Of a stretch of 36,832 bases of DNA, positions 18,527 through 26,793 are shown piece by piece (the first letter of the stretch is position 1; the number at the start of each line of letters is the position of its first letter). The notes below the pieces were generated by a model. The model was not told where the DNA came from. It saw only the letters and a list, made by a program, of their open reading frames with translations, and made no database searches. The DNA comes from Phycisphaerales bacterium (lineage in GTDB: Bacteria > Planctomycetota > Phycisphaerae > WQYP01). Location of the stretch: the NCBI GenBank assembly GCA_009781185.1, contig WQYP01000022.1, positions 1 to 36,832 on the forward strand, written 5' to 3'. The position numbers and the translations under genes are program-made.

Positions 18527-18590
18527 AGCCCCCGGTTCTGCCGGGGGTTTTTAGCGGGCGCGAGACGAACCCCCGACAGAGCCGGGGGCT
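18527..18590. repeat. Inverted pair of REP-like AGCCCCCGGYTCTGYCGGGGGTT elements
   Basis: AGCCCCCGGTTCTGCCGGGGGTT (18527-18549) and AACCCCCGACAGAGCCGGGGGCT (18568-18590). Confidence 0.85.
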
Positions 18591-18648
18591 GACGATAGAC
18601 GGCCAGTATTGTAAAATACCCGGACGAATTGGTCACGGATGCTTTGCA

Positions 18649-19281
18649 ATGATTGTTAAACTTGCCGGCAAGTTGGAGTTTGTGGGGGAGGATTGCGTGC
18701 ATGTCACCAGCGGCGACTTCACGCGAGAACTGCTCGTACCCGCGGCGGATGTCCCGTTCCTCCAAACCAAGGTCGGACAAACGGTGACGTTCTTTACGCT
18801 TGAATACATCGAAGGGAATCCCTCCTTCGGCGGAATGGCGCCCAAGATGCTCGGCTTCCTGCGAAGTGAAGACAAGGAATTTTTCGACCTGTTTACGACC
18901 GTCAAAGGCATCGGCACGCGGAAAGGGCTCCGGGCGTTTGCGATTCCGACCAACCAGATTGCCTCGGCCATCGCGCTGAAAGATGTGCGAAAACTTTCCA
19001 GTTTACCTGGGATCGGCAAGCGGATGGCCGAGACGATCGTCGCGGAGTTGCACGGCCGAGTGGAACGCTTCGCCGTCGGAGCGGCGGAAGGAGCGGCGGC
19101 GGTGGAAACGCTGCCGGATTATCAACAGGGCGCGATCGCGGCGCTGGTGACGCTGGGCGAGCGGCGTGGCGACGCGGAAACCTGGGTACGCCGTGTGTGT
19201 GAAGTGGACCCGACGCTCAAAGATCCGCAGAAAATTGTCCCGGCGGTATTTCGCTTGAAGAGCGGAGGAGGGCGGTCGTGA
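18649..19281 (+). CDS. ruvA: Holliday junction branch migration protein RuvA
   Basis: OB-fold N-terminus, FFDLFTTVKGIGTRKGLRAF and LSSLPGIGKRMAETIVAEL HhH motifs; immediately upstream of ruvB. Confidence 0.85.
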   Translation: MIVKLAGKLEFVGEDCVHVTSGDFTRELLVPAADVPFLQTKVGQTVTFFTLEYIEGNPSFGGMAPKMLGFLRSEDKEFFDLFTTVKGIGTRKGLRAFAIPTNQIASAIALKDVRKLSSLPGIGKRMAETIVAELHGRVERFAVGAAEGAAAVETLPDYQQGAIAALVTLGERRGDAETWVRRVCEVDPTLKDPQKIVPAVFRLKSGGGRS

Positions 19282-19428
19282 ATGACGAAATTCGGATGAC
19301 GAATGACGAATCAAATTCGAATGACGAAACGAGGCGACTACACATTGTGTTTCGGTCATTGGGGGGGGGCGTCATTCGGACATTTGGATTTGATTCGTCA
19401 TTCGTCATTCGAATTTCGAATTTCCCTG
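19282..19428. repeat. AATGACGAA-iterated palindrome between ruvA and ruvB
   Basis: cgaaattcggatgacgaatgacgaatc ... gattcgtcattcgtcattcgaatttcg (1 mismatch); contains G9. Confidence 0.88.
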
Positions 19429-19437
19429 GGGGATTCT

Positions 19438-20475
19438 ATGGCGCGTGAGCGGATTGTTTCGGGGGCGGAGCAGCCGGAGGACAAGTTCCAAGCCGCAATG
19501 AGTCCCGCGCTGCGGCCGCGGATGCTCACGGAGTACATCGGACAGGGCGAGCTGATTGAGAAGGTGCGTATCGCTGTCGCCGCGGCCAAGCAGCGTGGCG
19601 AACCGATGGAACACGTGCTGCTCTCCGGGCCGCCGGGGCTGGGCAAGACGACGCTTGCCTACATTATTGCTGAGGAAATGACCGGCGTGGCTCCGAAGAT
19701 CACCAGCGGGCCGGCGCTGGTGAAGCCCGCCGACCTCGTTGGGATTCTTACCAATCTCAAGGCCGGTGATGTGCTGTTCATTGATGAAATTCATCGCCTC
19801 AGCCGCGTCGTCGAAGAATATCTCTATCCGGCAATGGAAAATTACTCGATCGACGTCGTGATGGATTCCGGCGCCCACGCTCAGGTCATGACCATCCCGC
19901 TACAGCCCTTTACGCTCATCGGCGCCACCACCCGCACCGGCCTGATCTCCGGCCCAATGCGATCCCGCTTCGGCATCGCCCACCACCTCAGCTACTACTC
20001 CCCCGCGGACCTGCTGAAAATCGTCAGCCGCTCCGCGGAACTCCTCAAGCTGCCCGCGGATAAGGACGCTCTTTTGCAGATCGCCTCTCGCAGCCGCGGT
20101 ACGCCGCGTGTGGCCAATCGCCTGCTTCGCCGTGTGCGTGATTTCGCTGTCGTGCGATCCGAAGGCAAGGTGACGATGGAAGTGCTCGACCAGGCGTTGG
20201 GTCTGGAGGCAATTGACCAGCTTGGTCTGGATGCGCTCGATCGCCGCTTCCTCGCCGTGATGGCCCGCGACTACGACGGCGGTCCCGTCGGCATCGAGGC
20301 CATGGCCGCCACCATGGGCGAAGAACGCGACACCCTCGAAGACGTCGTCGAGCCGTTTCTTTTGCAGATTGGTTTTATTCGCCGCACGCCCAAGGGCCGC
20401 CAGATGACCGCCGCTGCCTATCAACACCTCGGGCTGGACAAACCGGCGGAAAAGGAAGACGGGTCGCTCTTCTAG
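19438..20475 (+). CDS. ruvB: Holliday junction branch migration helicase RuvB
   Basis: ORF 19303..20475; ATG 19438. LSGPPGLGKTTLAYIIAEEM (Walker A), DVLFIDEIHRLSRVVEEYLYPAMEN, GATTRTGLISGPMRSRFGI, QIGFIRRTPKGR. Confidence 0.96.
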   Translation: MARERIVSGAEQPEDKFQAAMSPALRPRMLTEYIGQGELIEKVRIAVAAAKQRGEPMEHVLLSGPPGLGKTTLAYIIAEEMTGVAPKITSGPALVKPADLVGILTNLKAGDVLFIDEIHRLSRVVEEYLYPAMENYSIDVVMDSGAHAQVMTIPLQPFTLIGATTRTGLISGPMRSRFGIAHHLSYYSPADLLKIVSRSAELLKLPADKDALLQIASRSRGTPRVANRLLRRVRDFAVVRSEGKVTMEVLDQALGLEAIDQLGLDALDRRFLAVMARDYDGGPVGIEAMAATMGEERDTLEDVVEPFLLQIGFIRRTPKGRQMTAAAYQHLGLDKPAEKEDGSLF

Positions 20476-20637
20476 TGTAGTGATTCACAATTAAACTATC
20501 TTAATTTGAGCACGAAGCCACGAAGATCACGAAGTTTCAACTTATTTATTTTTTCTTCGTCTCCTTCGTTTCTTCGTGTCTTCGTGCTAAAAAAAACCTT
20601 CCGGATAAGATATCATCTATTTGAATCACTACACTAG
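20472..20637. mobile_element. MITE-like element, 16-bp perfect TIRs with TA ends, abutting the ruvB stop codon
   Basis: CTAGTGTAGTGATTCA (20472-20487) and TGAATCACTACACTAG (20622-20637); internal cacgaag/cttcgtg palindrome. Confidence 0.7.
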
Positions 20638-20727
20638 ATTGCTGTGGGGGGGCTCACGTCGCTTCCTATCATGCCGGAAAGCCGGTAGATTGATTTCGTC
20701 TTTCACAGATGCTGCAAGGAGATTGTT

Positions 20728-21522
20728 ATGACCGCGTCCAGTCCCCCCCCCCTCCGTGTTACTGTCTGGCATGAATATCGCCATGAAAAGAAAAGCGAAG
20801 CAGTCCGTAAGCTTTACCCGGACGGCATGCACGCGGTCATCGCCTCGGCGATCAAGGAACATCTTGGCGATAACGTCGTGGTGAAAACCGCGACCCTCGA
20901 CGAACCCGAGCACGGCCTCGCCGACGACGTTCTCAATAACACCGACGTGATGACCTGGTGGGGCCACAACGCCCATCGCGAAGTCAACGACGCCATTGTC
21001 GACAAAGTATGTAAACGTGTCCGCGAAGGCATGGGGATTCTGTTCCTACATTCGGCCCACTACTCCAAGCCGTTCCACAAGCTCATGGGCACCGGTTGCG
21101 GCCTTAAGTGGCGGGAGGCGGCCGAACTCGAACGTCTCTGGATCGTCAACCCCGCCCACGAAATCGCCGACGGCCTCGGCGAGTACTTCGAAATCCCACA
21201 CGACGAAATGTACGGCGAACTTTTCGACATTCCCACCCCCGACGAACTGGTCATGATCGCCTGGTTCGAAGGTGGCAACGTCTTCCGCTCCTGCTGCACC
21301 TGGACCCGCGGCAAAGGCAAAGTGGTTTATTTCCAACCCGGCCACGAAACTTTCCCGGTCTATTATCAGCCGGAGGTTCGCCGTGTTATTGCCAACGCGG
21401 TCAGGTGGGCCGCCCCACGCTCCTCCAGTCCCTTCACGCTCGGCGCTCCCAATGCGAAAGTGCCGCTAAGCCCGATCGCCAGCACACACGTTGTCGACGA
21501 ATCGCTGCACAAGCCGGCTTAG
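20728..21522 (+). CDS. ThuA-like (trehalose utilisation family) domain protein
   Basis: RVTVWHEYRHEKKSEAVRKLYPDGMHAVIASAIKEHLGD ... DVLNNTDVMTWWGHNAHREVNDAIVDKVCKRVREGMGILFLHSAHYSKPFHKLMGTGCGLKWRE ... GKVVYFQPGHETFPVYYQPEVRRVIANAVRWA. Confidence 0.85.
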   Translation: MTASSPPPLRVTVWHEYRHEKKSEAVRKLYPDGMHAVIASAIKEHLGDNVVVKTATLDEPEHGLADDVLNNTDVMTWWGHNAHREVNDAIVDKVCKRVREGMGILFLHSAHYSKPFHKLMGTGCGLKWREAAELERLWIVNPAHEIADGLGEYFEIPHDEMYGELFDIPTPDELVMIAWFEGGNVFRSCCTWTRGKGKVVYFQPGHETFPVYYQPEVRRVIANAVRWAAPRSSSPFTLGAPNAKVPLSPIASTHVVDESLHKPA

Positions 21523-21545
21523 ACATCCCTCTCCGCCGATTGCGA

Positions 21546-21749
21546 TCAGCGATCCTTCGGCATCACCACCCAGAGGATCAGGTAGGCCACCAATCCCGGA
21601 AATCCCGCGGAGAAGACTGACAGCAGCACATACGCCACACGGACTGCCGTCGGGTCCCATCCCAGCCACTCGGCAATGCCGCTGCAGACCCCGACGATCA
21701 TCACATTGCTCGTGGAACGCTTCAACGGTTTTTGAGTATCCATCGCCAT
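21546..21749 (-). CDS. PspC-domain protein
   Basis: LKRSTSNVMIVGVCSGIAEWLGWDPTAVRVAYVLLSVFSAGFPGLVAYLILWVVMPKD is a canonical PspC domain; ORF upstream of M21749 is repeat-derived. Confidence 0.88.
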   Translation of the reverse strand: MAMDTQKPLKRSTSNVMIVGVCSGIAEWLGWDPTAVRVAYVLLSVFSAGFPGLVAYLILWVVMPKDR

Positions 21750-21859
21750 CTCCTGATCCGGACCGCCAATCACCAGATGACATTGTAACCGCAATCTTAC
21801 GATTGCGGGGGGAGGCGGCTCCGATGGTTTCATCTTTCCACGTCCGTTACAATGACTTC

Positions 21860-22618
21860 ATGACCGCGACACAATCCGCAACTTCCCAACCCCCCCCCTC
21901 GCCCGATCGCTTGCCGCATCATGTAGCGATCATCATGGACGGTAACGGGCGATGGGCTCGTCAACGCGGCCTGCCGCGGGCGGTGGGACACCGCGCCGGC
22001 GCCAAAACCGTTCGACAGATCGTTGAGGAATGCGCCCGCATCGGTCTCAAACAGCTCACGCTCTATTCTTTTTCCACCGAAAACTGGAACCGACCGCCCG
22101 ACGAAGTCACCATGCTCATGGAACTCTACGTCGAGTACATGAAATCGCAGCGCCAGCTTCTCATCGACAACAATATCCAGTTCGTGCAGATCGGTCGGCG
22201 TCAGGGCCTGCCGCCGGCGGTGCTCGCGGAACTCGCCAACACCCTCGAAGCCACCAAAACCAACACCGGCATGACGCTCTGCCTGGCCATCAATTACGGC
22301 TCGCGATTGGAAATCACCGACGCCGTCCGCGAGATCGCCGCCGAAGTCCAAGCCAATCGCCTCGCCCCAAACCAGATCACCGAGCAGACCATCACCGACC
22401 ACCTCTACACCCGCGGCATGCCCGACCCCGACCTCCTCATCCGCACCGCAGGCGAAATGCGAATCAGCAATTACCTCCTCTGGCAGATTTCCTACGCGGA
22501 GCTTTACGTCACCCCCGCATCCTGGCCGGAGTTCACACTCGACGAACTTCACAAAGCCCTGGAAAACTACGCCGCACGTAACCGTCGCTACGGCGGAGTC
22601 GATCACTCCAATACCTGA
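21860..22618 (+). CDS. uppS: Undecaprenyl diphosphate synthase
   Basis: ORF 21491..22618; ATG 21860. HVAIIMDGNGRWARQRGLPRAVGHRAGAKTVRQIVEECARIGLKQLTLYSFSTENWNRP ... PDPDLLIRTAGEMRISNYLLWQISYAELYVTP. Confidence 0.95.
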   Translation: MTATQSATSQPPPSPDRLPHHVAIIMDGNGRWARQRGLPRAVGHRAGAKTVRQIVEECARIGLKQLTLYSFSTENWNRPPDEVTMLMELYVEYMKSQRQLLIDNNIQFVQIGRRQGLPPAVLAELANTLEATKTNTGMTLCLAINYGSRLEITDAVREIAAEVQANRLAPNQITEQTITDHLYTRGMPDPDLLIRTAGEMRISNYLLWQISYAELYVTPASWPEFTLDELHKALENYAARNRRYGGVDHSNT

Positions 22619-22620
22619 AA

Positions 22621-22768
22621 AATGACGAAATTCGAATGACGAATGACGAATCAAATCCGAATGTCCCAATGACGAATGTCCGAAACGACGTTCATCGCAA
22701 ACGTTTCGTCATTCGAACATTCGAACATTCGAATTTGATTCGTCATTCGTCATTCGAATTTCGTCATT
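22621..22768. repeat. AATGACGAA-iterated palindrome, 36-bp perfect arms
   Basis: AATGACGAAATTCGAATGACGAATGACGAATCAAAT (22621-22656) and its exact reverse complement at 22733-22768. Confidence 0.92.
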
Positions 22769-22837
22769 CCCCCCTCCTTCTGTCTGTGTCCGTCTGTATT
22801 ACTATCGTGCAACTTCTTTCTATCCTGACAAAATTGA

Positions 22838-22922
22838 ACACGAAGAAACGAAGAAACGAAGGAGACGAAGTTTTTTTATTTATTTTTTCTTCGTGTCCTT
22901 CGTTTCTTCGTTTCTTCGTGCT
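22838..22922. repeat. cacgaag/cttcgtg micro-iterated palindrome, second copy of the core of the 20472 element
   Basis: cacgaagaaacgaagaaacgaaggagacgaag...cttcgtgtccttcgtttcttcgtttcttcgtg; similar to about 20511-20586. Confidence 0.85.
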
Positions 22923-22938
22923 TAAGTCGTTTCATGAT

Positions 22939-23982
22939 TTGGTTGCGGCTCTGCCGCGCTGGGGCTGTCTGTGGCTAATCCTGGCATTCATCAGCGGCTG
23001 CGATTCACGGACCGCCGAGGTGCCCACTTCCAATCCGCCGCTGGCCAAACATGCGCTGATCGTCTCCATCGACGGCTGCCGTCCGGACGTCCTGCTCCGC
23101 GCCAACACTCCCAACATCCGCTCCCTCATGCGGCAAGGCAGCTTCACCTTTTGGGCCCAAACCACCGCCCTCGCCATCACTCTCCCTTCCCACACCAGCA
23201 TGCTCACCGGCACCCCGCCCGAAGTCCATGGCATCACCTGGAACGACGACTCCGGCGATGGCCCCGTCATCTACCCCAACGTTCCGACCCTCTTCGAGAT
23301 CGCCAAATCCCACGGCCTGACCTCCGCCGTCTTCTCCGCCAAACCTAAATTCAACACCTTCACCCGCCCCGGCGCCGTCGATTGGAGCTTCATCACCCCG
23401 GTCAAATCGAAGCAGTTCATCGACGATGATGTGATTGCCGCCAAGGCCGTCGAAACCATCCTCCAGCACAAGCCGAACATCACTTTCGTGCACCTGTCCG
23501 CCACCGATATCCTCGGCCATGGCAAGTATTTCTGGGTGCCCGAGGCGGATCAAGGCTGGGGCTCCAACGAACAGATCTGGTGCATCGAACGAGCCGACGC
23601 CGCCATCGGCACACTGCTCGACGCCCTGAAATCCACGGGTATCTACGACGACACCGTGATCATCATCACCGCCGACCACGGCGGCTCCGGCCGAAACCAC
23701 GGCGCCAACGACCCCCGTTCCCGCTTCATCCCTTGGATCTGCACCGGCCCAGGCGTGCGGGCAGATTGCGATCTCACGCAAGTCCGCAGTCTGACCGTGC
23801 ACATTGAGGACACCTTTGCGACGGTTTCTTATTTTCTGGGTTTGCCGATCAATGCCGAGATCATGGGCCGCCCCGTGCTGCAGGTCATTGACGACCATGA
23901 CCTGCTGACCCCACTTCCCTCCGCCTCTTTTTCCCTCCCTCCCCCGCCACGCAAAACGAAACCATCCGAGCCGCAATCGTGA
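22939..23982 (+). CDS. Alkaline phosphatase/phosphodiesterase-family lipoprotein (start uncertain)
   Basis: ALIVSIDGCRPDVLLRANTPNIRSLMRQGSFTFWAQTTALAITLPSHTSMLTGTPPEVHGITWND ... IITADHGGSGRNHGANDPRSRFIPWICTGPGV; lipobox-like LAFISGC. The provided ORF from 22636 reads through repeats; a TTG at 22939 is one possible start. Confidence 0.82.
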   Translation: MVAALPRWGCLWLILAFISGCDSRTAEVPTSNPPLAKHALIVSIDGCRPDVLLRANTPNIRSLMRQGSFTFWAQTTALAITLPSHTSMLTGTPPEVHGITWNDDSGDGPVIYPNVPTLFEIAKSHGLTSAVFSAKPKFNTFTRPGAVDWSFITPVKSKQFIDDDVIAAKAVETILQHKPNITFVHLSATDILGHGKYFWVPEADQGWGSNEQIWCIERADAAIGTLLDALKSTGIYDDTVIIITADHGGSGRNHGANDPRSRFIPWICTGPGVRADCDLTQVRSLTVHIEDTFATVSYFLGLPINAEIMGRPVLQVIDDHDLLTPLPSASFSLPPPPRKTKPSEPQS

Positions 23983-24019
23983 GATTGCGGTTATCGTCGC
24001 AATCTCACGATTGCGGCTC
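23968..24019. terminator. Perfect 22-bp-arm palindrome between convergent genes, possible bidirectional terminator
   Basis: GAGCCGCAATCGTGAGATTGCG-GTTATCGT-CGCAATCTCACGATTGCGGCTC; contains the stop codon of the upstream gene. Confidence 0.6.
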
Positions 24020-24093
24020 TGATATGCAAAACAACGGCGGCTCCTTTGGGGAGCCGTCGTCGATTGGGATCGGGTCGATGCGCCGATACTGGT

Positions 24094-25281
24094 TCACGCG
24101 TGGCGTTTTCTGCGAAGCAGCAGCAACCCGGAACCCAGACCCAAAAGCCCCAGAGAGGCGGGCTCGGGGACATGGGTGATGACGAGGTCGATGCCGGTGA
24201 AGTTACCGGAGATGTCTGTGACGCGAACGAACTCGTAGTGGTAGCCTGGCGGGACGACGCCAGTGGAGAAAACGCTGAAGTCGTCGGGGAGGTTGTCGAC
24301 GATGTCGCCGTTGGTGTCGTAGTAGTCGATGGTGCATGCGTGGTTTCCGCCGAGGGTGATGATGTGGTAGGTGCCTGCGAGGTCGCCGCCGTTGCTCAGG
24401 TCGTTGATGTTGACTTGAGCACCTTCGTAGATGTCGAGGAAGATGCCGTAGGTGCTCATGTCCCTGCCGCTGAGGAATGCGAGGCTGTCGTAGTTGTCGC
24501 CATCGAGCAGGTCAAGGTCGAGGTTGGAAGTGGAGTTGAAGTTGAAGTAAGTGACGCCGCTGTTGTTGTCGGCGCCTTGGATGGTGAGTTTTCCGATGGA
24601 GCCGAAGGTTCCGTTTTTGTTTTGGAACCACCCGCTGCCCTCACCATCGGCGCCTGGGGCGAGGTGGCCATCGATTTGAACTATACTTTGAACGCCGATG
24701 ATGTTATTGCCAGCGAGTGTGCTGCCGCTGTAGACGATCAGGGAAGAACCCTGGCGATCCCCCCCTCCTCCCCCCCACTGGTTGTAGCCGGTACCACTTT
24801 GGCCGGTGAGAATGAGTGTGCCGCCATTGACAAAAATGCCGGCGGAGGCGTTCAAATTGCCCACGCGGAGGATGCCGTTGCCGTTTTTCTCAAAACTGCC
24901 GTAGTAACCAACCCCGATCTGGTCGACGGTCAGGTTCCCAGTGACATTCCACTGCATGGGACTACCGCCGCCAATGTCCGCATGCACTATCGCGTTAAGC
25001 GTATTGGTCCCGCTGCTGGTGACGTACGGATTGCCCCCCGCCAAAGTGATGGTGTGACCGTTACCAGTCACCGTGTACCCACCGTCATTGAGAGTGAGAG
25101 TTCCGAAAGCGACGTCGTCGTTGAGGCTGACGTCATCGGTCACGGTAACAGGATCGTATGTGCCGAAAGTGTCTACATACCAAATGGTGGCTGCATGCGA
25201 GGCAGCGGCGAAGCCAACGGTGGCGGCGACCGCGGCGATCATCATGGCATGACGGCGCATGTGCTGTTTGAGAGAGAACAT
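24094..25281 (-). CDS. PEP-CTERM secreted protein
   Basis: MFSLKQHMRRHAMMIAAVAATVGFAAASHA signal peptide; beta-rich repeats; VPEPASLGLLGLGSGLLLLRRKRHA C-terminus. Confidence 0.88.
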   Translation of the reverse strand: MFSLKQHMRRHAMMIAAVAATVGFAAASHAATIWYVDTFGTYDPVTVTDDVSLNDDVAFGTLTLNDGGYTVTGNGHTITLAGGNPYVTSSGTNTLNAIVHADIGGGSPMQWNVTGNLTVDQIGVGYYGSFEKNGNGILRVGNLNASAGIFVNGGTLILTGQSGTGYNQWGGGGGDRQGSSLIVYSGSTLAGNNIIGVQSIVQIDGHLAPGADGEGSGWFQNKNGTFGSIGKLTIQGADNNSGVTYFNFNSTSNLDLDLLDGDNYDSLAFLSGRDMSTYGIFLDIYEGAQVNINDLSNGGDLAGTYHIITLGGNHACTIDYYDTNGDIVDNLPDDFSVFSTGVVPPGYHYEFVRVTDISGNFTGIDLVITHVPEPASLGLLGLGSGLLLLRRKRHA

Positions 25282-25558
25282 AAACTCTACCTCCTGAAAA
25301 AGGCGGTCTCATGCTCTCTCTCCGTCCAACGACGAGCCGAATTGTATCAACGCCCACAAACTCCACTCACCCTGTCCAGACAGGGAGCTCGGGGCATTCA
25401 CGAACTGAACTAACTTGAAACATACACGCCCCTGTGACAAATGCAAAAGAATTTTGCGAAGATTCGTGTTTAAGTAAAATATATGGACTGTCATCGTCAG
25501 ATTGCGTTATTGTCGTCGCACTCCTACGATGGCGGCTCCGACGTTTTGGACGCTAACT

Positions 25559-26128
25559 ATGATCGTGCTCATCGATAACTACGACTCGTTCACCTACAAC
25601 CTCGTCCAACGCATCGGCGAGCAACACGCCTTACGCCCCATGACTGTCCTCCGCAACGACAAGACTTCCATCGCTGAAATCGAATCGCTTCGTCCGACCC
25701 ATATCATTATTTCGCCGGGGCCTTGCACGCCCAAAGAAGCTGGCATCTCCTGCGAAGTTCTCAAACACTTCGGCCCGAAACTGCCGACGCTGGGCGTCTG
25801 TCTCGGCCATCAGTGCATCGGCGAGGCCTGGGGGGCCATCGTCGAACGCAACTGGCGGCTCATGCACGGCAAAGTCTCCCCCATCCACCACAACAACCAA
25901 GGCCTCTTCACCGGCCTGCCCAACCCCTTCGACGCCACCCGCTACCACTCTCTGGTCATCCGCCCCGGTACTCTCTCGGCAGATTTCGAAGTTACCGCCT
26001 GGACGCAGGAAAACGAAATCATGGGTATCCGCCACAAATTCTGGCCCCTCCACGGCGTCCAGTTCCACCCCGAATCCTTCCTCACCCTCGACGGCCCAAA
26101 GCTGCTGGCCAATTTCCTCAACATGTAA
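25559..26128 (+). CDS. pabA: Anthranilate/aminodeoxychorismate synthase component II (glutamine amidotransferase)
   Basis: ORF 25502..26128; ATG 25559. MIVLIDNYDSFTYNLVQ, ISPGPCTPKEAGIS, LGVCLGHQCIGEAWGA, GVQFHPESFLT; pabA versus trpG cannot be distinguished here. Confidence 0.92.
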   Translation: MIVLIDNYDSFTYNLVQRIGEQHALRPMTVLRNDKTSIAEIESLRPTHIIISPGPCTPKEAGISCEVLKHFGPKLPTLGVCLGHQCIGEAWGAIVERNWRLMHGKVSPIHHNNQGLFTGLPNPFDATRYHSLVIRPGTLSADFEVTAWTQENEIMGIRHKFWPLHGVQFHPESFLTLDGPKLLANFLNM

Positions 26129-26145
26129 CGATAGATTTCAGATGG

Positions 26146-26793
26146 TTAGATTGGCTCGGAAGACAAGAGGTGTTTGAATGGCTGAAGCTTCTGTACCAAC
26201 TTGGGGAGTTGCTGCCGGGCCAGGCATGCCAGGTATGTCTCCACGTCCATTGGTGGCCGTTTCAATCGACTCCGCAGTCGTTTGATTGCCGTGCAGACGG
26301 TCTCTTGGGCCAGGTCGAATTGGTAGATGAGAAAATCGTCAGGGTGTAGAGCTTCGAGGCCGTAGCTTTCGAGCACGTGATCCGGAAAATCTTTCGTATT
26401 GAAAGTCACGATTGCCCCGGCGTGGGCGACGATGGCCGCGGCCAGAACGTGTCGGTCGTTGGGGTCGGGCAACGCCAAACCGGCAGCCAGCGATTCGTGG
26501 CCGGTGACGAGGCAGTCCGGCACCGCCTGGTCCATGAGTGTCCGTGTGCGCGCCAATTGTTCGTCGCTGATGTGCGGATTGTTGGCCAGCACGTTCCTGA
26601 TCCATTCGTCGTGAATCTGGTCGGTCCAGCGGGCGAGAAAGATACCTTCAACGCTCAGTTCCAGCAGGACATCGCGTAAAGGTGCTGGATACAACACACA
26701 CGCATCGAAGATGACCGTAAACGTATCCAATCCGTCAGTAGCCCATCTTGAGGTTTTGAGCCTGCTGGACCAGTTCATCCATTGTTTGCTCAT
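26146..26793 (-). CDS. PIN-domain toxin (VapC-like)
   Basis: FTVIFDACVLYPAPLRDVLLELSVEG ... DPNDRHVLAAAIVAHAGAIVTFNTKDFPD; acidic PIN residues. Start probably near 26730 (TTG), just past the antitoxin stop. Confidence 0.82.
   Translation of the reverse strand: MSKQWMNWSSRLKTSRWATDGLDTFTVIFDACVLYPAPLRDVLLELSVEGIFLARWTDQIHDEWIRNVLANNPHISDEQLARTRTLMDQAVPDCLVTGHESLAAGLALPDPNDRHVLAAAIVAHAGAIVTFNTKDFPDHVLESYGLEALHPDDFLIYQFDLAQETVCTAIKRLRSRLKRPPMDVETYLACLARQQLPKLVQKLQPFKHLLSSEPI

Noticed and set aside
19303-19437. N-terminal extension of the RuvB ORF (MTNQIRMTKRGDY...)
   Set aside because: Repeat-derived; RuvB homology and a good start begin at 19438.
22621-22768. CRISPR array
   Set aside because: Iterated short units without regular spacers, arranged as a single palindrome; no cas genes in the window.
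22636-22938. N-terminal extension MTNDESNPNVPMTN... of the phosphodiesterase ORF
   Set aside because: Translation of AATGACGAA and cacgaag repeats, not real protein; the lipoprotein signal begins later.
24046-25413. 455-aa plus-strand ORF antisense to the PEP-CTERM gene 24094..25281
   Set aside because: Opposite strand has a signal peptide and a PEP-CTERM C-terminus; this ORF is low-complexity Val/Ala/Asp/Glu.
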